This document shows, piece after piece, positions 55,398-64,000 of a stretch of 64,000 nt of DNA. This stretch comes from Symsagittifera roscoffensis (lineage: Eukaryota > Xenacoelomorpha > Acoela > Convolutidae), in the NCBI RefSeq assembly GCF_963678635.1, contig NC_087065.1:20225623-20289622 (forward strand). Direction: 5' to 3'. The position numbers were made by a program, and so were the translations under genes. How positions within the stretch are numbered: the first letter of the stretch is position 1; every line of letters starts with the position of its first letter. The notes under the pieces were generated by a model. That model was not told where the DNA came from and did not search any database. It saw only the letters and a list, made by a program, of their open reading frames with translations.

Positions 55398-56246
55398 ATG
55401 TCATGCATTCTATAACTTCGCCATGTCATGAATTCTATAACTCCGCCATGTCATGATCTCTATAGCTCCGCCATGTCATGAATTCTATAACTCCGCCATG
55501 TCATGCATTCTATAACTCCGCCATGTCATTAATTCTATAACTCCGCCATGTCATGCATTCTATAACTCCGCCATGTCATGCATTCTATAACTCCGCCATG
55601 TCATGCATTCTATAACTCCGCCATGTCATGCATTCTATAACTCCGCCATGTCATGCATTCTATAACTCCGCCATGTCATGCATTCTATAACTCCGCCATG
55701 TCATTAATTCTATAACTCCGCCATGTCATGCATTCTATAACTCCGCCATGTCATGCATTCTATAACTCCGCCATGTCATGCATTCTATAACTCCGCCATG
55801 TCATGCATTCTATAACTCCGCCATGTCATGCATTCTATAACTCCGCCATGTCATGCATTCTATAACTCCGCCATGTCATGCATTCTATAACTCCGCCATG
55901 TTATGTATTCTATAACTCCGCCATGTCATGCATTCTATAACTCCGCCACGTCATGCATTCTAATAACTCCGCCTTTTCTTGCATTCTATAACTCCGCCAA
56001 GTCATGTATTCTTTAACTCCGGTATTTCATGCATTCTGTAACTCCGCCATGTCATGCATTCTAAAACTCCGCCATGTCATGCATTCTATAACTCCGCCAT
56101 GTCATGCTTTCTATAATTCCGCCATGTCATGCATTCTATAACTCCGCCATGTCATGCATTCTATAACTCCGCCATGTCATGCGTTCTATAACTCCGCCAT
56201 GTCATGCAGTCTATAACTTCGCCATGTCATGCATTCCAAAGCTTCG
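55398..56246 (+). repeat. 25-bp minisatellite, about 34 copies
   Basis: The unit is ATGTCATGCATTCTATAACTCCGCC. Copies are nearly identical in the middle (about 55540-55900) and more varied at both edges, as expected for arrays that grow in the centre. It contains the palindrome ATGCAT. Confidence 0.95.
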
Positions 56247-56344
56247 CAATATCTCCGGTGCCATTGAAGGGACACTGCCTTAATTTTACTCCGCACTACA
56301 CTAAAGCCTACTGCATAATTTACGAGCACACTAACTTTTGAAGG

Positions 56345-57200
56345 ATTTTTTACAGTAATAAACGTAGTGAAGACTTATTTAGGTCTTGGTAAAACCAGGT
56401 ACCACAAAAAATCATCGAGCTGGCTTGAGTGATATATCATATTAAAGCCCTTACAGTCGTGATTCGAACCACTTTTTTTAACGGTGTCGAGAAAAACCGG
56501 TTGGAAATTTTTGATTTTCTTATTTCGAGCGAATAAAGCGAGCAAGTAGTCTTATTTTAATTGCGTGAAACCTTACAATAGCTTAATATAAATCGTAAAA
56601 ACTTGATTATAGTTGAGTAACGTTATTATACTTAGAGTATTTTAGTGCCTTTTTGGAATCGAAAATTTCAAAAACTCAAAAACCTTCAAATTTGAAAAAA
56701 AAATCTGAACATTCGGTGCTACTTGCACAGTAACCGGCTATCCTTGTTTTTTTTTCTGGAAAAAGTCTTTAAGTGCTCTAATAACTAGGGATGTGCATTC
56801 ATACATATTAACGCATTTATCATTGCAATCAGGTATATATGCACTTTTTGAGTTCAATTGGAAATCATCTGGTGACACTTGCGTAAATAATACGAAAAAA
56901 ATACGAACGTGGAAATGGCGCGAAAAAAATGTGAACGATTTTTAGTTTCAACAGTGGATTTTAATTTTTAGGTTTCCAGTGGACTAAAAATTTTACCGAT
57001 TGATCCAGTTTTCTCAAGTTGGATCAATGTTATTAGAAAAGTGTCAATAATAATTTATCCTAGAATTTCAAAGAGCTTAAGGGTCATCTATTTTTTTTAG
57101 AAATTCGAAAGCTTAAGTTTTTTCTTGAAAGTCTGTTTTTGTTTACTTGCGTTCATTACTCTTTTTTTTGCAACTGTCAGTTGGCTATTTTCTTACGTGT
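56345..57200 (+). repeat. AT-rich dispersed repeat, further copy
   Basis: This has the AACGTAGTGAAGAC and TAGGTCTTGGTA blocks near 56350, and the TTGATCCAGTTTTCTCAA, GTGTCAAT, AGAGCTTAAGG and CAGTTGGCTATTTT blocks at about 56995-57195. Other DNA lies between, so this is a split or interrupted copy. Confidence 0.5.
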
Positions 57201-57464
57201 CAATGAACGAAAAGAAGACATGTATTTGGGGTGTGTTTTCTAGGGAACGTCCTAAGAGTTGCTGACGCTCCAATTTAATTTTTTTGTGGTGATTCGGCAT
57301 GATTTTTAAAAAATTGAATTTGAGGTTTTGCACTCTCCAGAAACGAAAACTCAAATGGCGCGAAAAAATGCGATTGACCCTTGTCTTCAAATAAAGAGTT
57401 TCTTCTTAAGCTTTTTCAGCCCAGTAAAAAAACTATTGATCCAGTTTCCTTAAATTATGTTGAT

Positions 57465-57850
57465 ATCTTTTTAATGAACGTAGTGAGTTGTCTTATATAG
57501 GTCTTGGTATCTTTTTCTGGGAAAAGTTTTCAATTTAATTTTTTTGAGGCTTGACCTTATTTTTAAACCCAGTTCGTTTTCTTTGTTAAAAGAAAGCAAA
57601 CGCCACTTTTGAGCAGCAGAAGTTTAAAGGCCACAAAAGCGTGACCGACTTCTAGTTCTGAACGTGGCGTGGCTGTAATATTAAGATTTGCCAGCTGCAT
57701 TGAAAAATAACCTTTTGATTCAGTTTTCTCAAATTGGTTTAATTTAATCGAAAAACTGTCAATACAAATTTTCCTTGAAGTCGATTAGCTGCAAGGACAT
57801 ATTTCTAATTTGAATTCCGAAAATTGAAGTTTTTGCCACGCACAACGGCA
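57465..57850 (+). repeat. AT-rich dispersed repeat, further copy
   Basis: GAACGTAGTGAG, TATAGGTCTTGGTA, GAGCAGCAGAAG, AGATTTGCCAG, TTGATTCAGTTTTCTCAAATTGG and CTGTCAAT occur in the same order as in intron 3. This is the most complete copy of the left part. Confidence 0.55.
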
Positions 57851-58479
57851 TGCATGTTCATTTAGCAGTATAACAGAAAAGCTAAGGGTTTGAAAGTTTG
57901 CCTGTAATATGCACATTTATGGCCAAAAAGGACTCGCGTGATGTTTTTCATCAAAACTAACATATATTAGTTTGTCTTCAAGAGATTAAGACCGAACATC
58001 AAATCAATGAACTTGGATTTTCAGCGGTTCGGGCAAATTTCCAAAAAATGCACTTAATTTTTGTAAATCATTTTAACCAAGCTATAAGCAAATTAGTCAA
58101 CTTTGTTTGCAAAACTTCACGTAAAATTTTGCCCTACTGGTCTTAGTTTATTTTTTTCCTAACTACTAAATTGATTTTTCATGTACTATGAAAGGAAAAT
58201 TTTTTTGACCAACTGGTTTTAGTTAGTTTTTTTTCTAGCACAAAATAGATTTTTCAAGTAATATAAAGTAAAAACGGGATAGAATGAGGTGAAAATGATT
58301 CAAAATATCTTCATCAAAAATAGCTAGCATCCAAAATATTCGATTCGTTGACTCAGAACAGAAATCAATATAATAAATTATCGTGATTGGAAGTAAATCA
58401 ACAAATTGGAAGTTTTTGTTTCTCAAACTAAAATGATACTTTAAGTAGCAGAACTGCCGCTATAGATGTACACTTTGGT

Positions 58480-59285
58480 TTAATACTCTGGGACTCAAAA
58501 TATATTAAAATAAAGCCCTAAGTTATTCGGAGTTTTCGATCATAAAATAATTTCACTCCGAACGGACTTCCGTCTTTTTTTAGCTTTTGACGTCTCATAC
58601 GCGAGATTACTTCACAAAATAAATTAAAATAAAAGCCAGGGTTTTTCGGAGTTTTCGATCAAAAATTAATTTCACTTCGAAAAGTTACCTTCTTTTTTTA
58701 GCTTCCGACGTGTCATACCTGAATCTACTACCTACCAAAATAAATTGAAATAAAAATCAAACTTATTCGGAGTTTTAAATGGAAAAAATTGAATCGAACG
58801 GACTACTTTTTTTTTTAACTTTCGACGACTCAGAAAAAATCATAAGATTAAACTAACGTGATTATATGCTAAATTAAAAGTATTTGTTTCTCGAACTGAA
58901 CCAATTTCTTTAACAGAAACGCCGCTATTGATGTACAGGTTGGCTTAATACTCTGGGACTCAAATTAAAACAAAATGAAATCCAAAATCATTCGGAGTTT
59001 TTGGTTAAAAAAAATCTTGACTCCGAATGGACTACCTCCTGCTTTTAGCTTTCGATATCTCACAAGTGAATCTACTACTCAAAATATTAAATCCAAAGTT
59101 AGTGGAAGTTTTCATTGAAAAATAATTCAACTCCGAACAGACTACGTTCTTTTTTTTTTAACTTTCGACATCTCACAAGTGAACTTACTACTGAAAATAA
59201 ACTTCGAAATTTTCAATGAAAAATAATTCGACTGGACTACCTTCTTTTTTTAGCTTTCGACTTCCCGTAAGTGAACTTATTATGT
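58480..59285 (+). repeat. Diverged satellite with ~120-bp monomers
   Basis: Monomers start near 58501, 58621 and 58740, with further ones to about 59280. Each has the order TTATTCGGAGTTTT, GACTCCGAACGGACTAC, TTTAGCTTTCGAC, CTCA-x-AAGTGAA, AAATAAA. They differ from one another at many sites, so this is the older part of the satellite. Confidence 0.75.
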
Positions 59286-62140
59286 GATAAATAATTCAAG
59301 AAATATGATTTTTTTGTTAGTTGTCAAAGATGTTTGATTAAATAATTTTCACATAAGTTTTGTTTTTCAGTCTGAAACTACTATTTTGACAGAAACGCCG
59401 TTATTCTTATTTTGGAAGGGTGAAAACTTAAGTAGCTTTTAAAATAGTTGATTCGTTGACTCAGAACCGAAATTATTAGAATAAACTAAAGTGATAAAGT
59501 GCTAAAATGGAAGTTTTTGCTGCTCAAACTGAACCAATCACATTAACAGAAACGCTGCTATTGATGTACAGGTTAGTTTAACACTCTGGTACTCAGAGTA
59601 TTTTAATATAAAATCCAAAGTTATTCGGAGTTTTTGATGGAAAATAATTTGACTCCGGACGGACTACTTTCTCCTTTTAGCTTTCGACATCTCACAAGTG
59701 AATTTACTTCTCAAAACAAAAAATAAAATCCAAAGTTATTCGAAATTTTCAATGACAGTTAATTTGTCTCCGATCAAACTACCTTTGTCTTTTTTAGCTT
59801 TCGACCTCTCATAAGTGAACTTATTATGCGATAAATAATTCAAGAAATATGATTTTTTTGTTAGTTGTCAAAGATGTTTGATTAAATAATTTTCACATAA
59901 GTTTTGTTTTTCAGTCTGAAACTACTATTTTGACAGAAACGCCGTTATTCTTATTTTGGAAGGGTAAAAACTTAAGTACCTTTTAAAATAGTTGATTCGT
60001 TGACTCAGAACCGAAATTATTAGAATAAACTAAAGTGCTAAAATGGAAGTTTTTGCTGCTCAAACTGAACCAATCACATTAACAGAAACGCTGCTATTGA
60101 TGTACAGGTTAGTTTAACACTCTGGTACTCAGAGTATTTTAACATAAAATCCAAAATTATTCGGAGTTTTTGATGGAAAATAATTTGACTCCGGACGGAC
60201 TACTTTCTCCTTTTAGCTTTCGACATCTCACAAGTAAATTTACTTCTCAAAACAAAAAATAAAATCCAAAGTTATTCGAAATTTTCAATGACAATTAATT
60301 TGACTCCGATCAAACTACCTTTGCTTTTTTTTAGCTTTCGACCTCTCATAAGTGAGCTTATTATGTGATAAATAATTCAAGAAATATGATTTTTTGTTAG
60401 TTGTCAAAGATGTTTGATTAAATAATTTTCACATAAGTTTTGTTTTTTAGTCTGAAACTACTATTTTGACAGAAACGCCGTTATTCTTATTTTGGAAGGG
60501 TGAAAACTTAAGTAGCTTTTAAAATAGTTGATTCGTTGACTCAGAACCGAAATTATTAGAATAAACTAAAGTGCTAAAATAGAAGTTTTTGCTGCTCAAA
60601 CTGAACCAATCACATTAACAGAAACGCTGCTATTGATGTACAGGTTAGTTTAACACTCTGGTACTCAGAGTATTTTAATATAAAATCCAAAGTTATTCGG
60701 AGTTTTTGATGGAAAATAATTTGACTCCGGACGGACTACTTTCTCCTTTTAGCTTTCGACATCTCACAAGTGAATTTACTTCTCAAAACAACAAATAAAA
60801 TCCAAAGTTATTCGAAATTTTCAATGACAATTAATTTGACTCCGATCAAACTACCTTTGTTTTTTTAGCTTTCGAGCTCTCATAAGTGAGCTTATTATGT
60901 GATAAATAATTCAAGAAATATGATTTTTTTGTTAGTTGTCAAAGATGTTTGATTAAATAATTTTCACATAAGTTGTTTTTCAGTCTGAAACTACTATTTT
61001 GACAGAAACGCCGTTATTCTTATTTTGGAAGGGTGAAAACTTAAGTAGCTTTTAAAATAGTTGATTCGTTGACTCAGAACCGAAATTATTAGAATAAACT
61101 TAAGTGCTAAAATTGAAGTTTTTGCTGCTCAAACTGAACCAATCACATTAACAGAAACGCTGCTATTGATGTACAGGTTAGTTTAACACTCTGGTACTCA
61201 GAGTATTTTAATATAAAATCCAAAATTATTCGGAGTTTTTGATGGACAATAATTTGACTCCGGACGGACTACTTTCTCCTTTTAGCTTTCGACATCTCAC
61301 AAGTGAATTTACTTCTCAAAACAAAAAATATAATCCAAAGTTATTCGAAATTTTCAATGACAATTAATTTGACTCCGATCAAACTACCTTTGTTTTTTTA
61401 GCTTTCGACCTCTCATAAGTGAGCTTTTTATGTGATAAATAATTCAAGAAATATGATTTTTTTGTTAGTTGTCAAAGATGTTTGATTAAATAATTTTCAC
61501 ATAAATTTTGTTTTTCAGTCTGAAACTACTATTTTGACAGAAACGCCGTTATTCTTATTTTGGAAGGGTGAAAACTTGAGTAGCTTTTAAAATAGTTGAT
61601 TCGTTGACTCAGAACCGAAATTATAAGAATAAACTAAAGTGCTAAAATGGAAGTTTTTGCTGCTCAAACTGAACCAATCACAATAACAGAAACGCTGCTA
61701 TTGATGTACAGGTTAGTTTAACACTCTGGTACTCAGAGTATTTCAATATAAAGTCCAAAGTTATTCGGAGTTTTTGATGGAAAATAATTTGACTCCGGAC
61801 GGACTACTTTCTCCTTTTAGCTTTCGACATCTCACAAGTGAATTTACTTCTCAAAACAAAAAATAAAATCCAAAGTTATTCGAAATTTTCAATGACAATT
61901 AATTTGACTCCGATCAAACTACCTTTGTTTTTTAGCTTTCGACCTCTTATAAGTGAGCTTATTATGTGATAAATAATTCAAGAAATATGATTTTTTTGTT
62001 AGTTGTCAAAGATGTTTGATTAAATAATTTTCACATAAGTTTTGTTTTTCAGTCTGAAACTACTATTTTGACAGAAACGCCGTTATTCTTATTTTGGAAG
62101 TGTGAAAAACTTAAATAGCTTTTAAAATAGTTGATTCGTT
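59286..62140 (+). repeat. Higher-order satellite, ~535-bp unit, five full copies plus a partial one
   Basis: The marker GATAAATAATTCAAG recurs at 59286, 59830, 60367, 60901, 61434 and 61968, giving spacings of 544, 537, 534, 533 and 534. Copies are highly similar to each other. Within one unit, two stretches are relatives of the ~120-bp monomer to the left, so the unit is a multimer that was amplified as a block. No open frames of note occur. Confidence 0.92.
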
Positions 62141-64000
62141 GACTCAGAACAGACATCAATAGAAAAAACTAACCTGATGAAATGTTAAATTGAAAGTTTT
62201 TATTTCTCGAACTGGAATAATTACTTTGTTAAAAACGCCGCTTTTGCTTTTGATGTACAGCTTGGCTTAACCGTCTAAAATTATTAATTTATTTGGATTT
62301 TTTGATGAAAAATAGTTTGAATCCGAACCGACAATCTTGTTCTTTTAGCATTCGATGTCTCATAAAGGAACTTACTACGTGATGAATGATTTTAGAACTA
62401 TGATTTTGGTATGTAAAAAGAATAGCAAAACCCAAAAACTGATATATGTGTGTATATAGGAGACATATGCGCGCTTAATTAGCAATGTCATAGAAAAATT
62501 AAGGAATTGAAAACGCACCGGTGATATGCGCATTTGTAGCCGAAAGTTGGAACCCAACATATATTAGTTAGTTTGTTTTAGTTGGTCTTCAAAAGATTTT
62601 GAACGATCATAATATTATAGCAATAATTATGTGTCAAAAATATTTGGTACGTTTTTCTCATAGTACAAATTGCCCAGGGTCAAATTTTCTTAGGTTGTGT
62701 AAAAAAGATGAAATTAAATGTTTTTTAATAATGAGATTGCTCGTTGTTACATCCTCGTTATCCACAAAATTTTGATTTGCAGTGGTACAGGAACAACACT
62801 CAAAATGTTTTTTTTTTGTTTTTGTGAACAATTTTAAACAAATTTAGAGACTGTCAGAAACCCTGGAACGACCCCTGTGGATTTTTTTAAATAAAACAAT
62901 CTGGAAAGCAGAAGCAATTAGGCTCTTTTTCCAGACACCTAAAAAAAGATCTCGCTCAAAAATTTACGTGACCAGCGTCTTCCAAACTTTTGTAGGTGTT
63001 AATTGTTTATCACTTGCTAACATCTTGTTTCAATGCTAATTTAACGGTGGTTAATGTCTTTCTTGACGTGTGTGTCCTTAGATGAACAGCATTCAAGTTT
63101 AATGAAGCAAACATAATGAAATAATCGTATATCTAAATTTTTTTGAAGAAATTATTTTGACTTGAACGCTTTTGTCTCATAACGGACAACTGGCTTGCAA
63201 ACCTTTGTGTCTTGTATATCTTATGTTATTACGAGGCCAAACTGTGTACTTTGTAAAAAGTAAGTGCATTCCGCAAATTGAGTCAGCAAATTGCTATCAG
63301 AAATATGCGGAATTTTCTTGCAACTACGGAGTTCGGAACAACTCGCTATGATTGTTTGTTGCAGAATCCGCGAAAAAGCTAATGTGTCCACAAAATATAC
63401 GTTACAAGTTTTAGTTCGCTAAATCCACGAAAATTTCGAAAGTGGAATGCACCTAGTTTTTTACAGGTTTTTCTCTGGATTCCAGTGACCTACTGACACT
63501 AAATTGAGCGCCTATAAAGTGCACAATTTAGCTTCGTAATGGTGGTGCGGCTCTCTGTGAGTTTTGCCCGCTTTATGTGATCTTTTTGCTTGGTTTTGGA
63601 AACCTTCATTTCAACAAGGTGTACGCGAAAAAAAGGAATTTATAACAGTTGATCAAGCACAAATCTATTGGCTTAGTTATTTTTTGGTTTCATGATTCAT
63701 TCGAATTTTTTGTTCCGACCACTGAAAGTCAGGAGGAATTTGTCTCCGGTTTGTTCAAATTGCGCAAATAAAGCACGCTAACAGGTTTATAATAAGAAGA
63801 TTCATTTTTGTAGGCCGCGTTTTACTAAACTTAAGTGTTTTTTAAACAAATTAGCGCCTTATGCCAATCTTTCTAACATCAAAAGAGTTTTCTGCTAGAA
63901 AAACTGAAACAATTTTTCAATATTTTTTCGATTTCCATTCTTTTCAATTTTTTTGTGTTTCTATAGGTATTCACACATTTCGCCCCTCACACGTTTCGCC
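62141..64000. other. AT-rich flank without recognised content
   Basis: The first ~250 bp are a diverged edge of the satellite. Beyond that I see no gene, RNA gene or clear repeat up to the window end. The short imperfect doublet CACATTTCGCCCC/CACACGTTTCGCC closes the window. Confidence 0.55.

Noticed and set aside
55398-56246. CRISPR-like array
   Set aside because: The 25-bp units follow each other directly with no unique spacers, and the genome is eukaryotic; it is a minisatellite.

Overview
The window looks like a transposon-dense stretch of an invertebrate animal genome. The only clear host gene is an AHCYL/IRBIT-type adenosylhomocysteinase-like gene (plus strand, 43014-53858, four coding exons with GT-AG introns). 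Its Ser-rich N-terminal extension in front of the AHCY fold is an animal feature. Everything else recognisable is mobile or repetitive DNA, and the species cannot be named from the sequence.

Layout. 1-16332: element A, a broken giant Ty3/Gypsy-type LTR element, cut at its 5' side by the window edge and ending in an LTR at 15448-16332. 16333-17001: the 3' end of an R2-like LINE (CCHC knuckle plus PD..D endonuclease-like region), wedged between A and the next element. 17002-39898: element B, a nearly complete relative of A, 22.9 kb long, with two ~880-bp LTRs differing by about 1% and a handful of breaks. 39899-42846: an H-F-H-F-H tandem array in which F is a 685-bp piece of the family's last coding region and H is a ~495-bp sequence with a perfect 15-bp inverted repeat. 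42847-53858: the AHCYL-type gene. Its 7.4-kb first intron holds an old antisense 3' fragment of the same LTR family (C) and a tandemly duplicated Jockey/CR1-like LINE fragment. 53859-64000: no assigned gene; an AT-rich dispersed repeat, a 25-bp minisatellite, and a satellite with ~120-bp ancestral monomers and a ~535-bp higher-order unit.

The most unusual content is the family shared by A, B, C and F. After a normal gag-protease-RT-RNase H-integrase order it carries a macro (ADP-ribose-binding) domain-like segment. About 9 kb of further coding sequence follows: a coiled coil, two SGNH/GDSL-hydrolase-like domains in tandem, a hydrophobic segment, and a last protein with a basic nuclear-localisation-like cluster and a C-terminal SUMO-interaction-like motif. 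None of this looks like an envelope gene. A 2.7-kb leader with a 14-bp minisatellite precedes gag in B. Similarity was judged by eye from motifs; no database or structure search was possible.
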